Assembly (NCBI GenBank): GCA_020854825.1
Contig: JAHKLY010000002.1
Location: forward strand, 157,487-221,486
Reading direction: 5' to 3'
Source of the DNA: Microcaldota archaeon
GTDB taxonomy: Archaea; Micrarchaeota; Micrarchaeia; Anstonellales; JAHKLY01
Length of the DNA: 64,000 nucleotides
In this document: in pieces, positions 1 through 10,400 of the stretch
Numbering within the stretch: the first letter of the stretch is position 1
How the letters are laid out: every line of letters starts with the position of its first letter
Program-made: the position numbers and the translations under genes
The notes under the pieces: model-generated
What the model was told of the DNA's origin: nothing
Database searches by the model: none
Seen by the model: only the letters and a program-made list of their open reading frames with translations

Positions 1-843
1 TGGATTTTTGAACTATTATTAGTAGGAGTATTATTTTATTTTATATTTAATTCCATAAATAATAAATTAAGTTTTGATATTACGGCACAATTATTTGCAA
101 TATCTGGTTTATCTGCGTTTTTATTTCCCTTAATCTACTTAGGATTGGTTTGGTTTTTAGAAATGAAACCTTTGAGATTTTTATGGTCATTATTTCTTTT
201 TGGTTCAGTATCTGCATTATTTGCATTTATTTTGAATACTCTCATAGGAGAATTTATATTATCTACTTTCTTTTCAACATTAGCAAGTGGTTCTTTAATT
301 TTAGTAAGTGCTGCTTTAATCGCACCAATAATTGAAGAATCTGTAAAAGGATTAGGATTATTAGTAATGTCAGGACACCATGAATATGATGATATACTTG
401 CTGGTTTATTCTTTGGTTTTGCAATAGGAGTCGGATTCTCATTTGTTGAAAACTGGTTTTATTTTGCATCAAAGACTAATCCTTTTGAAATAGGATTTTT
501 AGCATGGATTCAATTAATTATATATAGATCCTTCTTTAATTCATTAGCACACGGTGCAATAACTGGAACGGGGGGTGCAATAATTGGATATTTAAAATCT
601 TACACTCCTGCCAGAAAGTATATACGACTAGGATTTTTAGCTGCTTTATTAATAGCTATACCCTTACATTCATTATTTAATATTACTGCATTATTAGATG
701 GAAATATAAAATCAATTGATTTATCTTTAGGATTACCTTTTGTGTTTAATCCATTATTCGTTGTTTTTTTAACAATAATATTTGTTTGTATTTATTTTAT
801 AGGAACAAGTAATAGATTAAAAAGTATGGTGAATTCAAGATGA
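1..843 (+). CDS. PrsW-like intramembrane protease, 5' truncated by window edge
   Basis: The reading frame is open from the first base, so the gene starts upstream; an internal TTG at 145 is not the real start. At least 280 residues are visible, almost all hydrophobic, with roughly seven to eight membrane spans. PrsW-type metalloprotease signatures are present: an EEsvK motif after API, a second acidic motif in SFVEN, a histidine in SLAHGAITG and a late HSLFN. PrsW-family enzymes cleave substrates inside or near the membrane. The stop codon overlaps the ATG of the next gene (ATGA), so the two are probably cotranslated. The family call rests on these motifs; the substrate is unknown. Confidence 0.75.
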   Translation, partial: WIFELLLVGVLFYFIFNSINNKLSFDITAQLFAISGLSAFLFPLIYLGLVWFLEMKPLRFLWSLFLFGSVSALFAFILNTLIGEFILSTFFSTLASGSLILVSAALIAPIIEESVKGLGLLVMSGHHEYDDILAGLFFGFAIGVGFSFVENWFYFASKTNPFEIGFLAWIQLIIYRSFFNSLAHGAITGTGGAIIGYLKSYTPARKYIRLGFLAALLIAIPLHSLFNITALLDGNIKSIDLSLGLPFVFNPLFVVFLTIIFVCIYFIGTSNRLKSMVNSR

Positions 844-1802
844 AATTTGAAGAATTAAAAAATAAAAAAATACTTATTACATTTCATATTAATAGCGATA
901 TTGATGCTGTTGCTTCTGCTTGCATTTTACAAAATATTTTAGGTAATAATATTACATTATCCAATTATGGAAGGATGGATCATGATGCAAAAAAGTTAAT
1001 TGAATTTTATAATAAAAAAATTGAAAAATGGGAAAACATTAATTTATTAGAATTCGAATATCTAATAGCAGTAGATGGACAAAATTATGGGATGTTTCCA
1101 CATCTTAAAAATAAGAAAGTTGATCTTTTAATTGACCATCATAATTCCTCAACTGAAAAAATGCAAACTAAAAATGATATTATAGACCCAAATGCAATTT
1201 CAACAACTGAAATAATATATTCCCTTATTAAAAAACAAAACATTAATATTAATTCAGAAACCGCCGAATTAATTTTATGTGGTATAATATCGGATTCATT
1301 AAGATATAAAGAAGTCTCAAAAAATTCGTTTTTATATTCAGAGGAATTAATAAAATTAATAAAAAATAAATATGAAAAACTAATAGAACTTTCAGTTCCT
1401 AGATTACCAAAAGAAGAATGTATAGGATTTATTAATTCTGCAAAAACTTTCAAATATGCAATTGAAAAAGAAATGATTATTATAACTGCAAAATGCCCTT
1501 CTTATACTGGAGATATTGCTACTGTTTTGAGTGAAACTGTGGCAGATGTGGTATTTACTACTGCACCAAAAGAACATAATACACTTATTAAAATTTCAGG
1601 AAGAACCTGGGTTGGATCAGGAGTTGAAATTACAACAATATTAAAAAAATTAGAAAAAAAATATAACGGAACTGGTGGGGGACATCCTTATGCTGCAGGT
1701 ATGGATTTTCCTGCAACTCCAGAAACCATAAATAAATTACAGAATAAAATTTTACACAACTGTATGCAGTTATCAATTAAAGAAATAAAAAAGAACAAAT
1801 AA
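840..1802 (+). CDS. DHH/DHHA1 phosphoesterase (RecJ/NrnA-like)
   Basis: A 320-residue two-domain protein. The N-terminal DHH domain has the metal-binding series HINSDIDAVAS near residue 17, AVDGQNY near 78 and the LLIDHH signature near 98. The C-terminal DHHA1 substrate-binding domain has the NGTGGGHPYAAG loop near residue 283. Proteins of this layout are cytoplasmic Mn-dependent phosphodiesterases acting on nanoRNA, oligonucleotides or cyclic dinucleotides. Full-length for the short NrnA-like class and lacking the OB fold of true RecJ. The start overlaps the stop of the upstream PrsW-like gene. The exact substrate cannot be read from sequence. A second DHH protein lies at 61986-62885. Confidence 0.85.
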   Translation: MKFEELKNKKILITFHINSDIDAVASACILQNILGNNITLSNYGRMDHDAKKLIEFYNKKIEKWENINLLEFEYLIAVDGQNYGMFPHLKNKKVDLLIDHHNSSTEKMQTKNDIIDPNAISTTEIIYSLIKKQNININSETAELILCGIISDSLRYKEVSKNSFLYSEELIKLIKNKYEKLIELSVPRLPKEECIGFINSAKTFKYAIEKEMIIITAKCPSYTGDIATVLSETVADVVFTTAPKEHNTLIKISGRTWVGSGVEITTILKKLEKKYNGTGGGHPYAAGMDFPATPETINKLQNKILHNCMQLSIKEIKKNK

Positions 1803-1835
1803 AAATGCTTTCATATTTAATTAACTGGGATTAAT

Positions 1836-3299
1836 ATGGCAATAAATGAAACTATTCAAGATAAAATTGAAAAATTAAATAAATTACATATTCTTGGAAT
1901 TAATCCTTATGCTTATTCTTTTAATACAAATACTAAAACCATAGATTTACATAAAACGTATGACAATAAATTAACTCCTGAAGAAAAAACAAATATAGAA
2001 GTTAAAATCGCCGGTCGTTTGATGACAATAAGACGATTTGGAAAATTAATATTCTTAGACCTAGATGATGGGTATGGGAAAATTCAATTATGTGCAAAAC
2101 AAGATGAAATGAAAGAATCTTTTAATTTATTAGATTTATTAGATAGAGGAGATTTTATTGGTACTGAAGGAATTATTTTTAAAACAAAAAAAGGAGAATT
2201 ATCCATTTTGATAAAAACAATAACTCTCTTGACAAAATCTCTTGCATTATTACCAGATAAATGGGCAGGTTTAAAAGACATAGATGATAGATTCAGAAAT
2301 AGACATGTTGATTTAATTATAAATTCTGAAACAAAAGAAGTATTTATTAAAAAAGCTAAAATATTAGAGTATATTAGAGACTTTATGACTTCAAAGGAGT
2401 TTTTAGAAGTTGAAACTCCAATACTCCAGCCATTATATGGTGGAGCTAGTGCAAGACCATTCAAAACTTATTCTCACGCCTGGAAATCTGATTTTTATTT
2501 AGCAATTTCTCCAGAATTATACTTAAAACGTCTTTTAATTGGAGGATTCCAAAGAGTGTATACAATATGTAAAAACTTTAGAAATGAAGATGTAGATAAA
2601 ACGCATAATCCAGAATTCACAATGCTTGAATGCTATGCTGCATATTGGGATTATAATGAAGTTATGAATTTAGTAGAAGAATTATATGAAACTCTTGCAA
2701 TTAAATTAAATAATAGTACAAAAGTACTATACCAAGGAACAGAAATTGATCTTAAAAGACCTTGGACAAGAATTACAATGAAAGATGCCCTTAAAAAATA
2801 TGCTAAATTAAACGTAGATGAATTAGAAAATGAAAAATTAAAAGAATTATTAATTGAAAATAAAATCGAATTAGATGTATATAAAAGAGGCCTTGCCATA
2901 GCAGAATTATTTAATAAATTATGTGAACCTCACTTAATACAACCTACCTTTGTTTATGATTATCCAAAAGAAACTACGGGATTATGTAAATTAAAAAGAG
3001 GAGATCCAGAATTAATTGAAAGATTTGAATTTTTTATAAATGGTAGGGAACAAGGTAACGCATATTCAGAATTAACAGACCCAAAATTACAAGAAAAATT
3101 CTTTACAGAACAAAAAAACCAAGGTAAAATGAAAGGAGAACAACAGCCAATTGATGTTGAATTTATACATGCATTAGAATATGGAATGCCTCCTGCAGGA
3201 GGATTAGGTATTGGAGTTGATAGAATCATAATGCTATTCACTGATAGCCCCTCAATTAGAGAGGTTATATTATTCCCTCAATTAAAACCTAAAGAATAG
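1836..3299 (+). CDS. lysS: Lysyl-tRNA synthetase, class II
   Basis: Charges tRNA-Lys with lysine in the cytoplasm. The 487-residue protein has an N-terminal OB-fold anticodon-binding domain (about residues 55-150) and a class II catalytic core. Motif 2 is seen as FRNEDVDKTHNPEFT near residue 249 and motif 3 as GLGIGVDRIIMLFTD near the C-terminus. Length fits bacterial/eukaryotic LysS. Many Euryarchaeota use the unrelated class I LysK, so class II is a lineage marker here. It lies 33 bp after the DHH gene on the same strand. Its substrate tRNA-Lys(TTT), split by two introns, is at 53023-53160. Confidence 0.95.
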   Translation: MAINETIQDKIEKLNKLHILGINPYAYSFNTNTKTIDLHKTYDNKLTPEEKTNIEVKIAGRLMTIRRFGKLIFLDLDDGYGKIQLCAKQDEMKESFNLLDLLDRGDFIGTEGIIFKTKKGELSILIKTITLLTKSLALLPDKWAGLKDIDDRFRNRHVDLIINSETKEVFIKKAKILEYIRDFMTSKEFLEVETPILQPLYGGASARPFKTYSHAWKSDFYLAISPELYLKRLLIGGFQRVYTICKNFRNEDVDKTHNPEFTMLECYAAYWDYNEVMNLVEELYETLAIKLNNSTKVLYQGTEIDLKRPWTRITMKDALKKYAKLNVDELENEKLKELLIENKIELDVYKRGLAIAELFNKLCEPHLIQPTFVYDYPKETTGLCKLKRGDPELIERFEFFINGREQGNAYSELTDPKLQEKFFTEQKNQGKMKGEQQPIDVEFIHALEYGMPPAGGLGIGVDRIIMLFTDSPSIREVILFPQLKPKE

Positions 3300-3321
3300 G
3301 ATATAATAAAAGAATAATATA

Positions 3322-4110
3322 CTATTGAGTAAGTACACATAATACTTCTTTTAAGAAATTTAATGCTTTTTTAATATTATCTTTTGTATACACATTAGAA
3401 ATCCGATTACTTGGATAAACTTTTTCACTTATCTCAAATTCCTTAATCTGTTCTAATTCATATTCATCTGGTATCCATAATCCTCCAATATCTAACCTAG
3501 TAGCATTTTTACTATTTAGTATTTCACAAATAGTTAATAATTCATCAAAGTTGAATCCTTCTTCAAGCAAAACCCACGTTTCATTAATTTCAATATCTGT
3601 ATACACAGGGTAAAAATTTAATATATCTAAATCAATTGTTGCTTGTATCTTTCCTTCAAAAGACTTTAATTTAGATATATCAAAATATGAAACATTTGGA
3701 AGCCAGCAATCTCTATTACTCATCTCATTTAAAAATATCATTTGTTTTTTCTTACATTTAAATTTTTCAGGCATAATTAATCCAATTTGTAATCCAATAA
3801 GTGCAGAAAAGGCTATATGGTTCCAGCATCTAGGAATTTGTTCATCATCATAAACATTAAGAAGAGTATCTGAATGTTGGTCAATATTTACCTTTAACCA
3901 ATTTTTATCTGCATTAGTAATTAATTCTGGCTTTGGATCTCTTTTAGCAGAAAAATGATGTTGTGTACCATCACCCCATAATAAAATACTGTCCTCAGGT
4001 ATTTTTGGGATATCTTCTGTTCTAACCGGTATAAAATTAAATCTTGTATCAGATAATCTTCTAACTACTTTCTGACATGTATAAGAGTTTAAATGAAAAA
4101 CATCTATCAT
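3322..4110 (-). CDS. Arginase/ureohydrolase-fold-like hypothetical (UPF0489-like)
   Basis: A 262-residue cytoplasmic protein without signal or membrane segments. Several aspartate/histidine motifs resemble ureohydrolase metal-binding strands: NIDQHSDTLL near residue 95, TIDLDILNFYP near 158 and LDIGGLWIPDE near 206. An earlier GDGTQHHF may add ligands. The order and spacing recall UPF0489/peptide-arginase relatives, but I cannot confirm the family by eye, so the function is not assigned. It is a single gene convergent with lysS (22-bp gap) and divergent from TFB. A TATA-like TTTATAAA lies about 40 bp upstream of the ATG, consistent with a nearly leaderless transcript. Confidence 0.5.
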   Translation of the reverse strand: MIDVFHLNSYTCQKVVRRLSDTRFNFIPVRTEDIPKIPEDSILLWGDGTQHHFSAKRDPKPELITNADKNWLKVNIDQHSDTLLNVYDDEQIPRCWNHIAFSALIGLQIGLIMPEKFKCKKKQMIFLNEMSNRDCWLPNVSYFDISKLKSFEGKIQATIDLDILNFYPVYTDIEINETWVLLEEGFNFDELLTICEILNSKNATRLDIGGLWIPDEYELEQIKEFEISEKVYPSNRISNVYTKDNIKKALNFLKEVLCVLTQ

Positions 4111-4325
4111 ACATATATTACAACACTTTTTATTTATAAACCTTTTGAAAAACCTATTTGTGCAATAATTTTACACTAATTAATTCCAAATGTATAAGTA
4201 TAATAGTACTTTCTTTTAATTTATCTGATAATATATAGAATATAACGAGATTTTTAAATATATCTTGATTAGTAGAATTTAGAAAAGATTTATAAAGGTT
4301 TCTACATATAACTGATATACAAAAC

Positions 4326-4377
4326 ATTTATAAATCTAATGCTGATTTTGAAAAAATTGTGGAATAGAGGTGAATAA
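4326..4377 (+). promoter_or_regulatory. TATA box and ribosome binding site of the TFB gene
   Basis: ACATTTATAAATC at about 4325-4337 is a good archaeal TATA box. It is followed about 40 bp later by GAGGTG, six bases before the ATG at 4378. The upstream stretch to 4110 is very AT-rich and carries the divergent promoter of the arginase-like gene; I see no other gene in it. Confidence 0.6.
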
Positions 4378-5283
4378 ATGGGTAAAAAATGTCCAAATTG
4401 TGGCGCAGAAGAATTTGTTCGTGATTATGAAAAAGGAGAACTCATTTGCAAAAAATGCGGCTGTGTTGTTAAAGACGAAATAGCAGATGAAGGCCCAGAA
4501 TGGAGAGCTTTTGATGCTCAACAAAGAAACCAAAGAGCAAGAGGAGGCGCACCAATTAAATATATGAGACCGAATAAAGGATTAGTAACTGAAATTGATC
4601 AATATAACAGAGATATTAGGGGAGCTAAAATATCTCCAAAAAAACAAGCACAATTACATAGAATTAGAAAATGGCATAAAAGAGCTTCTATTGCATCATC
4701 AATGGAAAGAAATTTAGCAATAGCATTAGGAGAACTAGATAGAATTGCTTCTTATTTAGGCTTATCTGATAGCACAAGAGAGAGCGCAGCACTATTATAT
4801 AGAAAATGCGTTAAAGCTGAATTGATTAGAGGAAGATTAATTGAAAGCGTAGTAGCTGCAGTTATATATGCAACATGTAGATTACAAGAAATTCCAAGAA
4901 CATTAGACGAAATAGCAAGAGTTGCAGGATTAGAGAAAAAAGAAATAGGTAGAGCATACAGATTTATTAGAAGAGAACTAGATTTAGATGTTCCTTTAAC
5001 AAATCCAGGAAGTTATGTACCTAAATTCTGCGCATCATTGAAATTAAGCGGAAAAGTACAAGAAAAAGCAATACAAATCTTGAAAAAAGCAGTTAAAAAA
5101 GGGCTTATCTCTGGTAGAGGCCCAACAGGAGTTGCAGCAGCAGCTGTATACATTGCAAGTGCAATGTATGGCGAAAGAAGAACACAAAAAGAAGTTGCTG
5201 ACGTAGCAGGAGTAACAGAAGTTACTATCAGAAATAGATACAGAGAACTTAAAAAAGAGCTTAAAATCAAAGTAGAGCTGTAA
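4378..5283 (+). CDS. tfb: Transcription initiation factor B (TFB/TFIIB)
   Basis: Recruits RNA polymerase to TBP-bound TATA promoters. The 301-residue protein begins with a zinc ribbon, CPNCG near residue 5 and CKKCG near 24. The B-reader/linker follows (GPEWRAFD, then ISPKKQAQLHRIRKWHKR). Two cyclin-fold repeats follow at about residues 110-200 and 205-300, the second ending in a helix-turn-helix (QKEVADVAGVTEVTIRNRYREL) that reads the BRE. Complete, with GAGGTG before the ATG and an upstream TATA box. A poly-T tract after the stop may end transcription. Codon use is richer in GCA/GAA/AGA than neighbours, typical of a well-expressed gene. Confidence 0.97.
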   Translation: MGKKCPNCGAEEFVRDYEKGELICKKCGCVVKDEIADEGPEWRAFDAQQRNQRARGGAPIKYMRPNKGLVTEIDQYNRDIRGAKISPKKQAQLHRIRKWHKRASIASSMERNLAIALGELDRIASYLGLSDSTRESAALLYRKCVKAELIRGRLIESVVAAVIYATCRLQEIPRTLDEIARVAGLEKKEIGRAYRFIRRELDLDVPLTNPGSYVPKFCASLKLSGKVQEKAIQILKKAVKKGLISGRGPTGVAAAAVYIASAMYGERRTQKEVADVAGVTEVTIRNRYRELKKELKIKVEL

Positions 5284-5339
5284 TTTACAGCCAACTTTTC
5301 TTTTTTTTTATTTTTTAATGATTAAAGATTAGGATAATC

Positions 5340-7418
5340 CTAATTAAAACACATGTTTTCATAATACCAATTGCATTCTATACCTAAAAGATAGCTATGA
5401 TAATTTTTCATAAATTCTTTAGATTCAAAACCATAATTAGATTTTATATTAGATACTAAATTATCTGGACTAGAAGAACTTAAAACTAACGTCTCTATAT
5501 CTCCATCTCCAAAATAATCATAAACTGCTAGTCCTAATATTTGCCATTCTCTTGTTTTCCAGTGTAAATCACTTGAAAATTTAGAAGGATGTTTTTTAGA
5601 TAAGTTGTAACTTTTCATATATGAATTATAAAAATTATAAGATTTATCATCTAAATTATCATACCCTGTTGTTTTTGCTAATGTTCTTATTAAAAATACA
5701 TCAAATTCATATTTATCAGCATATCCTGCTGTTGTAAATGTTGCCTCAAGAAATTGATCTCCAGTATTATAATCATATAAAGAACAGTCTTCCCTTGAAC
5801 GTGAATATGAACCATACTCTGTAAATCCAGAACTAGCAGTATGTATATTACAAACAAAGGCAGGGGCACATTTGTCATACTCTCCATAATTAAATACATT
5901 ATCTCCATACCCCATTAAATTATTATATATATTATCATAAAAAGAATACTCTATGTCTGATGGAGATCTATCTTCTGTTATTTCTAAAAATCTATCTGGA
6001 GCTGCCCATTTTAAATTAACTAATCCTAAACAACCAGAACTATATCCTCCATTATCTGCAAAAACCAAGGGAGAATGTGCCCCTATATCTATATACCCCC
6101 ATGAATTGACTGTCCAAACCTTGAATAATTTATCCTTATTATATCCTTTATTTAATGAATAATCTTCACTATAACAAAATGGATTTGCATTTGAAGTTAC
6201 AGTCACTATTGAAGGATTACATGCCTGAACTGATAAATAACCTGCATGTGTTAAAAATGGAATCTCCCTCATTAGAAGTTCATAAGTATTTGCTAAATCT
6301 GTTTCAAACCATTTACATGAACTATCATAATTAAATCCTTCCCTTCCCCCAAAAGTAAATATAATTGAAGGTTTAGAATAATTCCTTAAATTATACAACC
6401 CGTTTTCAAATAATTTAACCATTATATAATTACCATTACATTTATCAAAATTGTTAAAAATAATGTCCTCTGCTATCATATCCACACAATATTCAGTTTT
6501 ACCAGATCCAATTGCTCCAACTCCTCCCATAGGATTCGGACATGTTAATGAGCCAGGAAATACCAAATCTGTACCATAAATTATTCTATCTAAAAATTCT
6601 ATTCTATTTTCTTTTGGAGGATCAACAGCAACTAAAATTTCAGGGTATTCATCTTTAATCCTCCATGCTTCTTGCAATACAAAATTTGCATCATCTAATT
6701 CTGCACCAGTTTCTAAAACAAGGACTATTGGGCCAATTATTTTCCCATCCTCCTTTACAAAAGAATAATTTATTAATTTCATTATTTCTTCTTCTCTATT
6801 TTTCTTTGTACTTCCAGGTAATAACGGGCCTAATTCTGCGTCTCCTTTAGGTATCACAATTACTGGAATTTGTCCTTTATCAAGCATACTTTCTAAACGT
6901 GCTCTATTTGGATAAGGATAAATAGAATTATCAGGATTTGACATAAGCCATTTTTGATGCATAGTATTAGAACAATTAGTATAATAATCTCCATAGATTC
7001 CTTCTAAAAATGAAGATCCCATTCCAATTCTAAAAAAATCATAATTTGCATCTAATGTATTTAATTTCTCAGATAATAAGGTACTATCAATATCTGTAAA
7101 ATGATTTGAAGAATTTCCTTTTATTACCCAACATTGTCCACCTTTTAATGTATTTTTTGTCCAAGGTAATAAATCAATCAACCAATCTCTAGATTGATTT
7201 TTACATACAAATGCAATACAAACTCCAGATTCATCACAAAAATCTTTTATAAAATTAGATAAGTTAGTTTGTTCAGGCCCCTCCCCAATAGCTAAACCTT
7301 CAGTAGTATATAATAAATTCCTATCTACTCCTGTTGTATTATAAAGAATATCAGTTCTATCAACACAACCAAGAATAAATAAAAAAATAAAAACTCCTAT
7401 TAAATAGCTTTTTTTCAT
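5340..7418 (-). CDS. Large secreted lipoprotein of unknown function
   Basis: I start at the ATG at 7418 rather than an upstream TTG at 7439, because the N-terminus MKKSYLIGVFIFLFILGC is then a clean lipoprotein signal with the Cys at residue 18, preceded by AAAGGATG. The remaining 670 residues are extracellular, Cys-containing and rich in Trp/Tyr/Asn. The middle part (IVLVLETGAELDD, EILVAVDPP, GGVGAIGSGKTEYC) alternates strands and helices like an alpha/beta barrel, possibly a carbohydrate-active or binding fold. It follows the 1079-aa membrane protein by 13 bp, so the two form an operon. No family recognised; function not assigned. Confidence 0.65.
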   Translation of the reverse strand: MKKSYLIGVFIFLFILGCVDRTDILYNTTGVDRNLLYTTEGLAIGEGPEQTNLSNFIKDFCDESGVCIAFVCKNQSRDWLIDLLPWTKNTLKGGQCWVIKGNSSNHFTDIDSTLLSEKLNTLDANYDFFRIGMGSSFLEGIYGDYYTNCSNTMHQKWLMSNPDNSIYPYPNRARLESMLDKGQIPVIVIPKGDAELGPLLPGSTKKNREEEIMKLINYSFVKEDGKIIGPIVLVLETGAELDDANFVLQEAWRIKDEYPEILVAVDPPKENRIEFLDRIIYGTDLVFPGSLTCPNPMGGVGAIGSGKTEYCVDMIAEDIIFNNFDKCNGNYIMVKLFENGLYNLRNYSKPSIIFTFGGREGFNYDSSCKWFETDLANTYELLMREIPFLTHAGYLSVQACNPSIVTVTSNANPFCYSEDYSLNKGYNKDKLFKVWTVNSWGYIDIGAHSPLVFADNGGYSSGCLGLVNLKWAAPDRFLEITEDRSPSDIEYSFYDNIYNNLMGYGDNVFNYGEYDKCAPAFVCNIHTASSGFTEYGSYSRSREDCSLYDYNTGDQFLEATFTTAGYADKYEFDVFLIRTLAKTTGYDNLDDKSYNFYNSYMKSYNLSKKHPSKFSSDLHWKTREWQILGLAVYDYFGDGDIETLVLSSSSPDNLVSNIKSNYGFESKEFMKNYHSYLLGIECNWYYENMCFN

Positions 7419-7431
7419 AAACAACATCCTT

Positions 7432-10400
7432 TTATTCAATTCTTATTCTACCTAAACGTATAAGATATTTAATCTTTTCCATCATAACTGGATCCTCGTA
7501 AGATTTAACTCCTGAAATCTTACCTATATACTCTAATCCATTAATTGATGAATAGTCATATTCTTTAGAAGGATCAAATTTCTCTACTTGTTCTTTTTGG
7601 TTTGTAAATTCAAAATTACATTTCTCACATTTTTTACTATCTATATCATTATTATGACCACAGATAGGACATTTTTGTTTAACTGGAGTTAAATTAATAT
7701 TTAACATTCCTCCAATAATTGGAGGTACATTTGTATTAATCATATTTGGTCTTAACTCCCCAAATCTTTCTTCTCTTTCTGCTAAAAATCCTCTATTAAC
7801 CCAAGTATCAATGTCATCAACCGGCTTATCTGAAAACACTCTTAATTTTAATGACTCTGATAATTTTTCTTCCATTTCTTTAATTGGTTCAGATCCTGCA
7901 TATACCACCCTATAATTCCCATTTTCATACACTAATTTAATTCCTTTATCTGAACCTACTACCTCTCCTGGATGTTTTGTTAAATACTTAGTAAATTCAT
8001 TCATAGCTTCTAAATTAATTCTAACCATCTCTTCTTGTGCTTCTGCAACTCTTCCTTCTGCTTTTTCAATTTTATCTAAATAACCCTCTCTTTGCAAAGT
8101 ATCAACATACTCTTTTTTTGATAAAAATGCCGCAGATTTTTTTTCATAAGAATACTCTTTTGAAGTGCCTCTTTTATATTCTTCTTTGAAAACTTCATCA
8201 TAAAATATTAAAAACGAATCTATATCTCTAATTGCTTTGGAATATTCTTCATTAAAATTAGTTCCAGTTCTATTCTTATTATATTTATAGAATTCATTTG
8301 TTATTTCATCTAAAAATTTTATTGGGTCTCTTCTACTCCAATTGTTATATTTTTTTTCTAATTTTTTATATGTATCATTATATGTAACATCTTTCCCTTC
8401 TCTTTTTTGTTTTGCATATTCATGCCCTGCAATTAAATTAACAAGTTCGTGTCTTATATCAGTTATTCTAGTTTGAAGTGCTCCATTGTGTTCTTTATTT
8501 GATTCATTTAGTGCTTCTTCAAAAGAAATTCCTTTGGATCTTACTTTATTTTCTGCTTGTTCATGAATACTCTTTTTAAATTCAATACTTGAAGGTAAAC
8601 TGGGATCTGAAAAACCTAACGTTTCAGTAAAACCTAGTGCTGTTGTTAATGCCTGCCATTTAAACTTTCCTTCATTTAATAAAATATCTACTGCCTCTTT
8701 AGCACCAGAAGACTCTTGCACAAATAACTCAAGATATCTTTGTTTATCTTCTTTTTTACCTCTTGTAGAGTCCAAAAGAAGTTTTGCTGCATCATATCTT
8801 CTTGCTAATGACCGTACATAATTAACTTGTGCAAAATCGTATTTATTTCCATTTCTTTCATAATTATCTAAAGTAGCATTAATTTCCGAATATGTGTTTA
8901 ATAGTAATTTTGATTCCGCTCCTGCAGTTTTCCTAAATTTTATATCCTTAAACAGCCTTAATATAATATCCACTCTTTTTCTTTCTGTTAATTGAGTATT
9001 AATATTAATTTCACCTTTTGTTAAATAACCAGTTTGTTCTAATTCTTTTATTAATTGATTTTTTTGAGTTCTTGATAATTCATCAAATACTAGTATTTTT
9101 TCTATATCTCTTGTATTTTTCTTACCTTTTGGATTTGATATTTCTCCATAATTTTTCCCAGTAAATAATATTATTGAATTGTTCATTCCCTTATATAAAT
9201 CATGTTCAACATATGTTCTTTTTAACTTAGTCATCATATCAGAAGGCGATTCAATCGGTACAGATAAGGGTTTTAATGAACCTGCTACAACTACTCCTAA
9301 TGAACCTTCATAATTTTTTTTGATCATAGATTTAAATCCTTTTGCAGGGTTTTTCCAAAACTTAAGTGAATCTGTTATGTCTTTTTTGAACCCTCCTAAA
9401 ACTTGTTGACCTAATGAAACTGACAATCCAACTAATGGAACTCTCCTGACTTTACCTACATATATAGGTGATTTTATAACTCCTCCTTTTCCATCTGGTG
9501 CTCCTTCTATTAATTTATTACTTTTAGAATCAAGCATTGTTCCAGTTACGCCTACTCCCATTAATGATTTAACATATTTACCTTCAATAAACACTCCATT
9601 CTTATCATAATATCCTATTTGCTTTTCAAGTAATTTTTTTCTCAAATATGCTTGTCTTAACTCTATTGGTGATTTACTTGATTCATATGCAATCATTTTA
9701 GATAATCCAATATAATCTGAAGGAAGAGTTATACTGCCATTTATCATTTTTCTTGCTCTGGCTAATTCTCCTCTAGAAATTAATTGATATAAATAGATTT
9801 TTTGCAATGAATTTAATCTTTTATTATTTCTTACTGTGGATAATAAATTTGATTTATCTTTATCTCGTTCTTTTTTTGCTATTCTATCTGATACAGAATA
9901 TACTGAAGCAGAAAGTGCAGCAACCTTTGCAGTTGCTTTTGCAGCATTATGAGAATTTAAAATTACGCCTGCTTTTGCTTCTAATTTAATTTTCCCTACT
10001 ATTCCCCCTAATCCTTCCATAGCTTTAGGAAGTCTTGGTTGAGTAATATCAAATACTTGTAATGGATTATCTCCTTGAAAAAACATTGCTGCAAAAATAA
10101 TACCTGATAAAATAATAACAAAAATACATAATGGATTTCTATTTACATCTGATATTACTTTAACAAGAATTAAATATAATGAATTAAATGAATCTGCAGT
10201 AAATGGAGTATTAGAAACATAAAATATATGTTCTAATGCCCCATATTCATTACTCCCTAAAAATACAAATTTAATTGCTGCATATTCTGAAAGATTTTTA
10301 CCACATTCTACATTAAAATCTGTAATAATTAACTGTCCATTAGAATTTGTTATTTTATTTGAACACAAATAAAAGTCAGGCATAGTTTCACTTACATATA

